Source: Lachnospiraceae bacterium
GTDB lineage: Bacteria > Bacillota > Clostridia > Lachnospirales > Lachnospiraceae
Direction: 5' to 3'
Assembly: GCA_030526195.1 (NCBI GenBank)
Contig: JAUNDG010000005.1
Location: 51,165-115,164 of the forward strand
DNA length: 64,000 nucleotides
The notes under the pieces were generated by a model. It saw only the letters and a program-made list of their open reading frames with translations, made no database searches and had not been told where the DNA came from. A program made the position numbers and the translations under genes. Positions 9,990 through 18,463 of the stretch are shown here, piece after piece; position 1 is the stretch's first letter, and the number at the start of each line of letters is the position of its first letter.

Positions 9990-12368
9990 TTAGTTGCGGA
10001 ATTCCACAATGGTGACACCCGCATCCCCTTCGCCGTATTCGCCCAGGCGATAGGAACGGACAAATTTCTGACGCCGCAGATAATCGTGGATCCCCTTCCG
10101 CAGAGCCCCGGTGCCTTTGCCGTGCACCACCCGCACCTGATTGAGATGGGACATGTAGGCATCGTCCAGGTATTTATCCAGCTCCGCGATGGCATCATCC
10201 ACCGTCCGGCCCAGGAGATTGATCTCCGGTGAAACGGACATGGACTTGGACACCCGGATGCTGCCGGCACCGGTATGGGCCGGGCCTTTTTTCGTGGTTT
10301 CTTCGGTCTGGATCAGTTCCAGATCGTCAAGCTTCACCTTGGTGCGCATGATGCCGATGGTGACAAACAAATTGCCCTTGTTGTCCGGCAGTGTGCTGAT
10401 GGTGCCCTTGAGATTGAGGCTCAGCACCAGCACATCGTCTCCCAGCTTAAGATCGGAGGCTTTGAGCTTACCCTTCCTGGCCGGTTTTTCCGGTGTGAGC
10501 GCATTTTTCTTATCCAGCTGGTCGATCTTCTTTCGGAGATTGGCCCGCTTTTCTTCCATTTCACGGGCGGAATCGGTGCCGCCGTGCTTGTTGTAATAGC
10601 GGATGGTCTGATCGGCATAATCCTTGGCCTTCTGCAGGATCCGGCTGGCCTCCTCGGAGGACTGGGCAATGAGCTTCTCCCGGCGCAGCGCCAGGTTCTT
10701 TTTCTGCTCCTCCAGATCCTTCCGGAGCCGTTCGGCCTCCTGACGGGTCTTTTCGATGGTGAGCCGTTCATTTTCGATGGCCTTGCGCTGAGCCTCCAGA
10801 TCGGAAATGACATCCTCGAAGGCTTCATCCTTTTCCGTCAGCTCTTCCTTAGCCCGGTCAATGATATGATCCGGCAGGCCCAGCTTCCGGGAAATGGCGA
10901 AGGCGTTGCTCTTCCCCGGCACGCCGATGAGCAGGCGGTAGGTGGGGGAGAGGGTCTCCACATCAAATTCGCAGGCCCCGTTTACCACGCCGTCTGTGCG
11001 CAGCGCGAACATCTTAAGCTCGCTGTAGTGGGTGGTGGCCATGGTGCGGATATGCTTCTTATGCAGGTACATCAAAATGGCGATGGCCAGAGCCGCCCCC
11101 TCGGTGGGATCGGTGCCGGCCCCCAGCTCGTCAAAGAGCACCAGGGACTGACGATCCGCCTTCTGCAGGAAGGACACCACATGGGTCATGTGGGCCGAGA
11201 AGGTGGACAGGGACTGTTCGATGGACTGCTCGTCGCCGATATCGGCGTAAATCTCGTTAAAAACAGACAACCGGCTTCTGTCCGCAGTGGGAATATGGAG
11301 CCCCGCCAGGCCCATGGCCAGCAAAAGCCCGGTGGTCTTCAGGGACACGGTCTTACCGCCGGTGTTGGGACCGGTGATGACCAGCATGGTGAAATCGCCC
11401 CCCAGACGGATATCGATGGGGACGACCTTCTTTTTATCGATGAGTGGATGACGGGCCTTTTTCAGCTCAATGTATCCGTTATTATTGAAAATGGGTCGTG
11501 TGGCGTTCATTTCCATCGCGAGTCCCGCCCGGGCGAAAATGAAATCCAGCGTGGTCATCATGTTGTAGTTGAGCATCAGCTGCCCGCTGTGCTCCGCGGC
11601 CTGTTCGGACAGAGCCTTCAGGATCGCCGCGATCTCCCGGCGCTCATCATTTTCAAGCTCACGGATCTCGTTATTGAGCTTGACCACGGCAGCGGGTTCG
11701 ATGAAAAGCGTGCTGCCGGTGGCGGAGGTGTCGTGGACAATGCCGGGGACATGATTCTGGTTACCTGCCTTGACGGGGACGCAGTAGCGGCCGTCACGGG
11801 TGGTGATGAGGGCATCCTGCAGATAATCCCGGGCAGAGGAACCGATGAGACGGCTCAGCTCCGCACGGACACGGTCGCCGGTGAGGCGGATCTGACGCCG
11901 GATGCGGGCAAGACCCGGTGAGGCGCTGTCGGCGATCTCATCCTCGGAAATGATGGCGTGTTCGATGGCATCTGCCAGCGGTCGGAGACCGTCCAGAGAG
12001 TCAAAAAGGCCATCCAGAGAATCCGGGGCTTCCTCCTCCCGTTTGGTGCGGCTGTAGGCTTTCACCAAAGCCACGTTCTGCAGCAGCCGGCCGATGTGCA
12101 GCAGTTCGCCGGCCCCGAGGACAGACCCCACCTCCAGGCGCTTCACATAGCCCCGGATGTCATGGGTGCTGCCGAAGGAAATCCGGCCGTTTTTGAAAAG
12201 ACGGTTCAGGGCATCCTGAGTTTCCGTCTGGCGTTGTTCGATTTCGTTGATGTCCGTCAGCGGCTCGATGGCGCGGCAAAGAGCCCGTCCCGGTGCGGAA
12301 CCGGCATGGGCGGCGAGCTTGTCGCGGACGGCGTTAAATTCCAGTGTTTTTAAAGCTTTCTCATTCAT
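9990..12368 (-). CDS. mutS2: Endonuclease MutS2 / ribosome-rescue factor
   Basis: 792 residues, the normal MutS2 length. Order of domains: lever and clamp helices (about 1-310), the ABC ATPase with Walker A GPNTGGKT near 332-339, signature and Walker B (LFDELGAGTDPTEG), a long Lys/Glu-rich coiled coil at about 515-640, a KOW-like segment, and the C-terminal Smr nuclease domain (INLLGRTVDDAI ... VRVVHGKGTGALR). MutS2 lacks the mismatch-recognition domain of MutS; in Bacillus it splits collided ribosomes and acts on recombination intermediates. A monocistronic minus-strand gene, divergent from the following membrane-protein pair. Confidence 0.96.
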   Translation of the reverse strand: MNEKALKTLEFNAVRDKLAAHAGSAPGRALCRAIEPLTDINEIEQRQTETQDALNRLFKNGRISFGSTHDIRGYVKRLEVGSVLGAGELLHIGRLLQNVALVKAYSRTKREEEAPDSLDGLFDSLDGLRPLADAIEHAIISEDEIADSASPGLARIRRQIRLTGDRVRAELSRLIGSSARDYLQDALITTRDGRYCVPVKAGNQNHVPGIVHDTSATGSTLFIEPAAVVKLNNEIRELENDERREIAAILKALSEQAAEHSGQLMLNYNMMTTLDFIFARAGLAMEMNATRPIFNNNGYIELKKARHPLIDKKKVVPIDIRLGGDFTMLVITGPNTGGKTVSLKTTGLLLAMGLAGLHIPTADRSRLSVFNEIYADIGDEQSIEQSLSTFSAHMTHVVSFLQKADRQSLVLFDELGAGTDPTEGAALAIAILMYLHKKHIRTMATTHYSELKMFALRTDGVVNGACEFDVETLSPTYRLLIGVPGKSNAFAISRKLGLPDHIIDRAKEELTEKDEAFEDVISDLEAQRKAIENERLTIEKTRQEAERLRKDLEEQKKNLALRREKLIAQSSEEASRILQKAKDYADQTIRYYNKHGGTDSAREMEEKRANLRKKIDQLDKKNALTPEKPARKGKLKASDLKLGDDVLVLSLNLKGTISTLPDNKGNLFVTIGIMRTKVKLDDLELIQTEETTKKGPAHTGAGSIRVSKSMSVSPEINLLGRTVDDAIAELDKYLDDAYMSHLNQVRVVHGKGTGALRKGIHDYLRRQKFVRSYRLGEYGEGDAGVTIVEFRN

Positions 12369-12491
12369 ACGCCCATTTTACTCTAAACAGGCCCTAAATT
12401 AAAGAAGAGAATGCGAGGCCTTCGGCCTTGTCGGGTGGAGAGGGGCGATGAGAGGCGATGAGCGTGGGATGGTGAGTGATTCTGCGGGGAA

Positions 12492-12520
12492 TTGTCAGGC
12501 GGGGGGCAATCATGTATACT
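12492..12520 (+). promoter_or_regulatory. Predicted sigma-A promoter of the DUF6077-like pair
   Basis: TTGTCA at 12492-12497 and TATACT at 12515-12520 are separated by 17 bases. Transcription would start near 12527, upstream of all possible starts of the next gene. Confidence 0.65.
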
Positions 12521-12642
12521 TTGTGTAAGTCTATGCGTTTGACAGTGAATCGCTCACAAGCCTTAGTGTTTGGCAAAGATAACCGGGATTGGTGTTTCCG
12601 GCATGGGGATGCGGTTCATGGGAAAGGAGCAAGGCGGACATT

Positions 12643-13728
12643 ATGCCCCGCGGGGGACAGGTGTCCGTATCATTGAGTAGGAACATGATGATAGTGCAAC
12701 TGGTTTTGATTCTGCTGATCTTTCTGGTGGTGCCCTATTTTGTGGGGGGCCTGGCCGAGCTGTGCCTGCCCGCCTGGAAGAATTCCGTGGCTTTCCGCCT
12801 CCTCAGCGGGTATATGATTGCCTTCGCGGTCTTTGAACTGCTGGCGCTGCCGGCCCTGTTTCTCAAATGGCCCATGCACAGTCTGACCATCAGTTACGGC
12901 GTGGTCATGGTGGTTCTGACGGCCGTGAGCCTCATTTTCTGTCGAAAATGTGTGGTGACAGCCCTGCGGGAGACGGCAGCCTCATTTTCGAAAATCAAAA
13001 AACAGGCGCTTTATATCCTGGCGGTGGGGCTTATTGTCCTGCAGGTGGTGTTTGTGACCACCCACACCCATATCGATGACGACGATGCCTTCTATGTGGG
13101 CTCGGCGGAGACGGCGGTGGTGACGGATACCGTCATGGAGGTGAATCCTTACACCGGGGAGCTTTATGACAGCGTGCCGGTGCGCTACGCCTTTTCGCCT
13201 TTTATGAACTGGAATGCGGCCCTGTCCCAGATGACCGGCATGAAGCCCGTGACACTGGCGCACACCGTGATGCCCATTTTCTTTATTATGCTCAGCTACC
13301 TGGTGTACGCCCTGTTCGGCCGGTGGCTCAGTGAGAAAAAGGCGATCAATGAAGGGCTTTTTATGCTCATCACCACGGTGGTGCTGGGCTTTTCCGGTTA
13401 CTCGGTCTACACCCAGGGGACATTTATGTTAACCCGCATCAGTCAGGGGAAGGCGCTTCTGGCGGCCTGTCTGCTGCCCGCCGTGTTGTGGTACGCGCTG
13501 ATGGTCATTGAGAAGGGCCTGGCGAAGCGGGATATGATCCTCTTTTTCGTGCTGATGACGGCCTGCTCTTTGGTGTCCCAGATGGGCATCATGCTGGGCG
13601 TTATTGTGTTTGGGGCGGTGATGATCCTGCTGGCCATCGAAAAGAAGAGCTTAAGGCCCATCATTTTCGCGATTCCCTGTTGTTTAGTCAACATAATTTG
13701 TTCGGCAGCCTATGTGCTGATGAGGTGA
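12643..13728 (+). CDS. DUF6077-like multi-spanning membrane protein (N-terminal half?)
   Basis: About 361 residues from ATG 12643; in-frame ATGs at 12589 and 12685 are alternatives, and GGAAAGGAG at 12621-12629 fits 12643 best though the spacing is long (13). About nine hydrophobic segments surround one polar extracytoplasmic loop with a THTHIDDDDAFYVGSA motif, which is like DUF6077 membrane proteins and GT-C-type glycosyltransferases, where acidic residues of the first large loop are catalytic. That role is inference. The frame ends at TGA 13726-13728, 4 bases before the next gene, in a different frame; the two may be halves of one protein. Confidence 0.6.
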   Translation: MPRGGQVSVSLSRNMMIVQLVLILLIFLVVPYFVGGLAELCLPAWKNSVAFRLLSGYMIAFAVFELLALPALFLKWPMHSLTISYGVVMVVLTAVSLIFCRKCVVTALRETAASFSKIKKQALYILAVGLIVLQVVFVTTHTHIDDDDAFYVGSAETAVVTDTVMEVNPYTGELYDSVPVRYAFSPFMNWNAALSQMTGMKPVTLAHTVMPIFFIMLSYLVYALFGRWLSEKKAINEGLFMLITTVVLGFSGYSVYTQGTFMLTRISQGKALLAACLLPAVLWYALMVIEKGLAKRDMILFFVLMTACSLVSQMGIMLGVIVFGAVMILLAIEKKSLRPIIFAIPCCLVNIICSAAYVLMR

Positions 13729-13732
13729 CGAC

Positions 13733-14542
13733 ATGGCAAAAATCGGTTCAATGATCACAGCCATGCTGCAGCTGGCTGTTGATAAATGTGTGCAATACGA
13801 AGGGGCAGGCTACCATCTGATCCTTTACGCGGCAGCGCTGGTGCTGCTGTTTGTGATCTGGCGGCGGGAAAAAGCGCGGGCCGACGGCTACATTCTGGGC
13901 TATGCGCTGTTCATCCTGGCAATCTACATCTGCCCGGTGACGGCGAAGATCATCACGAAGCTGTGCATCGGCAAAAGTGTCTACTGGCGGATGTTCTGGC
14001 TGATGCCCGTGACACTGGTGCTGGCCTATATAGCTGCTTACCTGGTTTCGAAAATGAAGCGTCCTCTGGCCAGGGGGCTGCTGGCGGTCGCCCTGATGGC
14101 GGTGCTGGCATTGTCCGGCCGCTTCATGTTCCGAACGGATGTGTACACACCGGCTGAGAATAAGGTGAAGCTGTCTCAGATCGTGGTGGATGTGGCGGAC
14201 CTGGTGACCGCAGATGCGGATGCTCATAAGGAGGTGCCGCTGAAGGGGCTCTTTGATGACGGCCTGCTGCCGTATATCCGTCAGTACAATGGCCGCATCA
14301 AGATGGCTTACGGCCGGGATGCCCTGGCCGGTTATGACGATTATGACAGTTTTGAGGCATTCCATGATGAAGACACCACGGCTGAGGAGATGCTCGCCAT
14401 CTGCCGGGATGAAGGCTGCGGGTATCTTGTCCTGGAGGAAAACAACCGGTTCTGCCCGGAGCTTGATCGTTTTGTGCAGGACGGCAAAGAGGTCCGTTTT
14501 GCCGGGGCAGCCTGGCAGTACAAGGTTTATGCCCTCAACTGA
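13733..14542 (+). CDS. Membrane protein, probable C-terminal half or partner of the DUF6077-like protein
   Basis: 269 residues. Three hydrophobic helices (about 27-42, 52-72, 84-102, with another near 112-130) contain a SVYWRMFWLMPVTLVLAY segment like the C-terminal membrane part of DUF6077 proteins. A soluble region of some 130 residues follows, ending in GCGYLVLEENNRF, similar to the extracytoplasmic tail of large glycosyltransferase-like membrane proteins. AGGTGA overlaps the stop of the preceding gene and lies 6 bases before ATG, so the two are translationally coupled. Alone it has no recognisable function. Confidence 0.6.
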   Translation: MAKIGSMITAMLQLAVDKCVQYEGAGYHLILYAAALVLLFVIWRREKARADGYILGYALFILAIYICPVTAKIITKLCIGKSVYWRMFWLMPVTLVLAYIAAYLVSKMKRPLARGLLAVALMAVLALSGRFMFRTDVYTPAENKVKLSQIVVDVADLVTADADAHKEVPLKGLFDDGLLPYIRQYNGRIKMAYGRDALAGYDDYDSFEAFHDEDTTAEEMLAICRDEGCGYLVLEENNRFCPELDRFVQDGKEVRFAGAAWQYKVYALN

Positions 14543-14661
14543 ATCAGACCTATAATTCACAATGGGACTGTTTTCGGGACATATTCTGTTCATATTCAGA
14601 ATTTATAATAGATTTGTATTCGGTCTGTTTGACGAACAAATGAGCAAAGGGTACAAGCAGT

Positions 14662-15993
14662 ATGACAGAAGAAAATAAAAGAGATGAACTGGAGGAACCG
14701 ATTCCTTTCGAAGAGGAACCGTATGCCTTCATGCAGGAAAATATCCGGCCGAATCCGCCCCGGAGGCGTCAGATTTTAAAGACTCTCGGCGTGATCGTGG
14801 TGGGCGGTTTTGTCTTTGGTCTGGTTTCCGGCCTGATCTTTAATACCGTTAAAAACAATCCGGAGGCAGCGGAATCGGCGGTTTCCTTTGAGGAGGCCGA
14901 TCCGGAGCAGCCCACACCTGAGGATCCCGGCACACCGGAGGAGATGCCGGAGACACCGACGCCGACCCCAACACCGCAACCCGAGCCGGAGCTTTCCCCG
15001 GAGGAAAAACGGGCAGAGGAAGCGGCGCTTCAGATTAAGAATTTCAGGACACTGCGTCAGGCCATGGCGGACATTGCCGCCGAACCGGCCCGGGCCATGG
15101 TGAATGTCAGCATCATCACCAGCACGGAGGACTGGTTTGAAAGTGTCAGCGAAAATACCCGCTCCGGCAGCGGTGTGATCGTGGGTGACACGGGTCAAAA
15201 CCTTCTGATCCTCACCAACGAAGCCCTTATCAGCGACGAGGGCCATTTGGTGGTCACCATGGCCGACGGCACCATTCATGATGCTGCTGTGCGGAAGAGC
15301 GACGCTGCGTCCGGTCTTGTGGTGCTTACCGTGCCCCGGAGTGATCTGTCAGAAGAGACACTGGAGGCTGTGACCGTGGCCAAGCTTGGCAGCTCCCAGT
15401 ATACGAAGGTGGGCGAACCGGTCATTGCCATCGGCAGCCCGGTGGGTTATACCGGCTCCATGGAATTCGGTGAAGTGACCGCCTTGTCACAGAACATCAC
15501 CGTGTCCGACAGCCTTTATACACTTATGTCAACCAATATGTACGGCAAGGGCGGCAGCGGTGTGATCATCGACTTAAATGGTATGGTGGTGGGCCTTGTG
15601 GCTCCGCACCTGACACCGGAGGGCGATGAAACCCTGAAGGCTCTGGCCATTACCCCCGTCAAGGGCGTGATCGAGCGTCTGTCCAACAACATCCCCATCA
15701 ACTATATGGGCATTCAGGGCAGCAACATCACAGAACAGATCGCGGAAGCCACCGGTATGCCGGTGGGCGTCTATGTCACCTCTGTCGAAAATGATTCGCC
15801 GGCCTTCGCTGCCGGTCTTCAGCCCGGAGATATCATCACGGGTCTTGATGATACGGTGATCACAGACATGGAAACTTATCATAACCGCCTGATGGCGCTG
15901 CCGTCTGAGAAAGCGGTGACCCTCATCGTGATGCGGATGGGCACGGATGGCTATGTGCCCGGCGAGTACACGGTGCAGGTGGCGGCCCGCTGA
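14662..15993 (+). CDS. HtrA-like membrane-anchored pseudoprotease with PDZ domain
   Basis: 443 residues: an acidic cytoplasmic tail, one membrane helix at about 38-60, a Pro/Thr/Glu-rich linker (about 75-115), a trypsin-like fold (about 140-335) and a C-terminal PDZ domain (about 350-440; YVTSVENDSPAFAAGLQPGDII). The layout is that of Bacillota HtrA/DegP. The catalytic triad is absent: the HtrA TNxHV segment reads TNEALI (His lost, about residue 187), DLAVL reads SGLVVL (Asp lost, about 218), and GNSGG reads GKGGSG (Ser lost, about 297). I infer a binding or scaffolding protein rather than a protease. Confidence 0.85.
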   Translation: MTEENKRDELEEPIPFEEEPYAFMQENIRPNPPRRRQILKTLGVIVVGGFVFGLVSGLIFNTVKNNPEAAESAVSFEEADPEQPTPEDPGTPEEMPETPTPTPTPQPEPELSPEEKRAEEAALQIKNFRTLRQAMADIAAEPARAMVNVSIITSTEDWFESVSENTRSGSGVIVGDTGQNLLILTNEALISDEGHLVVTMADGTIHDAAVRKSDAASGLVVLTVPRSDLSEETLEAVTVAKLGSSQYTKVGEPVIAIGSPVGYTGSMEFGEVTALSQNITVSDSLYTLMSTNMYGKGGSGVIIDLNGMVVGLVAPHLTPEGDETLKALAITPVKGVIERLSNNIPINYMGIQGSNITEQIAEATGMPVGVYVTSVENDSPAFAAGLQPGDIITGLDDTVITDMETYHNRLMALPSEKAVTLIVMRMGTDGYVPGEYTVQVAAR

Positions 15994-16166
15994 TCGTCGG
16001 GCTGGAAAGCATGGTAGTGGTCAGAGAAAACGGGCATATGGCGGCGTCAATCCGGCCACAGCAGACGGTGACATGATCGACAGACAACCTCTGCGCTATC
16101 ATCAAAGATACATGGGAAGGTGCGGCAGGTCTTACGACCGGCCGCCGGGAGAAAGGAACAGATAGC

Positions 16167-17108
16167 ATGAAATACATCAACGAACTGCATGAGGGCCAGT
16201 ATATTCAGGGCGTGTACCTGTGCAAGCAGAAAACCTCAGCGGTAACCAAGAACGGCAAAGATTACGACAATGTCATTTTGGGAGACAAGACCGGCACTCT
16301 TGATGCCAAGATCTGGGAGCCCAACTCAGCGGGTATCGGGGAATTTGAACCGCTGGATTACATTTATGTGTCCGGCACGGTTTCCATTTTCAACAATCAG
16401 CTGCAGGCCTCGTTAAAGCAGGTGCGGAAGGCCTCCGAAGGGGAATACATCCCGGCGGACTACGTGCCGGTGACGGAGAAAAACACCACCGTTATGTATC
16501 AGCAGCTGTGTGCCTACATCAACAGCATCAAGAATCCCTACCTGAAGGCGCTGCTGGAAAGCTTCTACATTAAGGATGAAGCCTTTATCAAATCCTTCAA
16601 GGAACACTCCGCCGCCAAGAGCATTCATCACGGTTTCGTGGGCGGTCTTCTGGAGCATACCCTGTCCGTGGCCAATCACTGCGAGTATTTCAGCAGATGC
16701 TATCCGCTGCTCAACCGGGATCTGCTCATCACCACAGCCCTGCTGCACGACATCGGCAAGACAGTGGAGCTGTCCCTTTTCCCCAGAAATGATTATACCG
16801 ATGACGGTCAGCTGCTGGGCCATATCATGATTGGTTCGGAAATGGTGCATGATCACTGCCGGGCCATCGAAGGGTTCCCCGCTGTGCTGGAGAGCGAGAT
16901 CAAGCACTGCATCCTGGCCCATCACGGTGAATATGAATACGGCTCACCGAAGAAGCCGGCCATCATGGAAGCGGTGGCACTGAATATGGCGGACAACATT
17001 GACGCCAAGCTGGAGACCCTGACAGAGGTGTTCAAAAACAACGGCACCCAGGAGCAGTGGATCGGCTACAATAAATTATTTGAAAGCAATCTGAGAAAAA
17101 CGGATTGA
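16167..17108 (+). CDS. yhaM: 3'-5' exoribonuclease YhaM family
   Basis: 313 residues. An N-terminal OB-fold nucleic-acid-binding domain (about 10-100) precedes an HD hydrolase domain with HHGFVGGLLEHTLSVA and LLHDIGK (H at about 194), ending in a conserved helical tail. YhaM trims RNA and single-stranded DNA from the 3' end in a metal-dependent way. GAAAGGAACAG precedes ATG 16167. The stop overlaps the rlmD start by one base (TGATG), so both RNA enzymes share a transcript. Confidence 0.93.
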   Translation: MKYINELHEGQYIQGVYLCKQKTSAVTKNGKDYDNVILGDKTGTLDAKIWEPNSAGIGEFEPLDYIYVSGTVSIFNNQLQASLKQVRKASEGEYIPADYVPVTEKNTTVMYQQLCAYINSIKNPYLKALLESFYIKDEAFIKSFKEHSAAKSIHHGFVGGLLEHTLSVANHCEYFSRCYPLLNRDLLITTALLHDIGKTVELSLFPRNDYTDDGQLLGHIMIGSEMVHDHCRAIEGFPAVLESEIKHCILAHHGEYEYGSPKKPAIMEAVALNMADNIDAKLETLTEVFKNNGTQEQWIGYNKLFESNLRKTD

Positions 17109-18457
17109 TGGGTGAACACGTGAAAAACGGCGATCTTATCAGAATGACGATCACAGATTTCAGTACGAACGGAGAGGGTATCGGCCATGCAGATGGCTGT
17201 ACCCTTTTTGTGGCAGGTGCGCTCATCGGCGATGAGATTGAGGTGCGCATCACGCATATGAAGAAAACCTACGGCTACGGGCAGATCAAGACCCTGATCA
17301 CCCCCTCGCCGTATCGGGTGAAGCCCCGCTGCCCCGTCAGCACAAAATGCGGCGGCTGCACCCTCCAGAATCTGGCTTACGATGCCCAGCTGGCCTTCAA
17401 AAAGAATCTGGTGGAAAATGACTTAAAGCGCCTGGGCGGCCTTGATCTGCCGGTCAATGATGTGATCGGTATGGAGGCCCCCTGGCATTACCGCAATAAA
17501 TCCCAGTATCCCGTGGGGCGGGATCGCCGCGGCAACCCCATTGCCGGCTTTTATGCCGGGCGGAGCCACGAGATCGTCCCGATGAGAAGCTGCGCCATTT
17601 CCGCAGAAATCGATGAACTGATCGTGGGCAAGGTGCTGGCCTTTATGAAGGATTATGACATTCCGCCCTACGACGAGAAGACCGGTGAGGGTCTGGTGCG
17701 ACACATCCTGGTGCGGAAGGGCTGTGTGACCGGTGAGGTCATGGCCTGTCTTATCGTGAACGGCCGCCGGCTGCCCCAGGCGGACAAGCTGGTGGAGGCT
17801 CTCAAAACAGTCCCCGGTCTGGTGAGTGTCTGCCTCAATGTGAATACCAGACGCAGCAATGTCATTTTAGGAAATGAGGTGCTGCCGCTTCTGGGGGATC
17901 CCTTCATCACCGACTATATCGGCGACCTGGCATTCCGCATTTCGCCCCTGTCCTTCTATCAGATCAATCCGGTGCAGACAAAGAAGCTGTACGATACGGT
18001 GAAAATGATGGCGGATCTGAAGGGCTACGAAACTGTGCTGGATCTTTATTGCGGCATCGGCACCATCGGCCTTTATCTGGCGGATCGGGCCGACAGCGTG
18101 CACGGCGTTGAGATCGTGCCCCAGGCCATCAAGGATGCCCGGGAAAATGCGGTGCGTAACGGCGTGACCAATGCCTCATTTTCGGTAGGGGCATCGGAGG
18201 ATATTTTCAAGGACCTGCCCAAAGCGGATGTGGTCATCCTGGACCCGCCCCGCAAGGGCTGCGAGGAGTCGCTGCTTCATGAACTGGCGGCGCAGAAGCC
18301 TGAGCGCATCGTCTATGTCAGCTGCAATCCGGCCACACTGGCCCGAGATCTGAAAGTTCTGACGGCGTGCGGGTATCGGGTAGATGCTGTCCAGCCTGTG
18401 GATATGTTTCCACACACGACCCATATAGAAAATGTTGTTCGTCTTTCCCTTCTTTGA
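17108..18457 (+). CDS. rlmD: 23S rRNA (uracil-C5)-methyltransferase, RlmD family
   Basis: About 449 residues from ATG 17108. An N-terminal TRAM domain is followed by the iron-sulfur cluster cysteines (CPVSTKCGGC, about 75-84), the SAM-binding Rossmann fold (LDLYCGIGTIGLYLA), the DPPRKGC motif and the catalytic Cys in VSCNPATLARDL (about C406). The family includes RlmD, RlmCD and TrmA-like enzymes that form 5-methyluridine; which U residue of 23S rRNA is modified cannot be read from sequence. Base composition drops sharply right after its stop. Confidence 0.94.
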   Translation: MGEHVKNGDLIRMTITDFSTNGEGIGHADGCTLFVAGALIGDEIEVRITHMKKTYGYGQIKTLITPSPYRVKPRCPVSTKCGGCTLQNLAYDAQLAFKKNLVENDLKRLGGLDLPVNDVIGMEAPWHYRNKSQYPVGRDRRGNPIAGFYAGRSHEIVPMRSCAISAEIDELIVGKVLAFMKDYDIPPYDEKTGEGLVRHILVRKGCVTGEVMACLIVNGRRLPQADKLVEALKTVPGLVSVCLNVNTRRSNVILGNEVLPLLGDPFITDYIGDLAFRISPLSFYQINPVQTKKLYDTVKMMADLKGYETVLDLYCGIGTIGLYLADRADSVHGVEIVPQAIKDARENAVRNGVTNASFSVGASEDIFKDLPKADVVILDPPRKGCEESLLHELAAQKPERIVYVSCNPATLARDLKVLTACGYRVDAVQPVDMFPHTTHIENVVRLSLL

Positions 18458-18463
18458 TAGAAG

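Noticed and set aside
10275-11921. 548-codon plus-strand frame opposite mutS2
   Set aside because: Antisense to a clear MutS2 gene; no recognisable motif or ribosome site.
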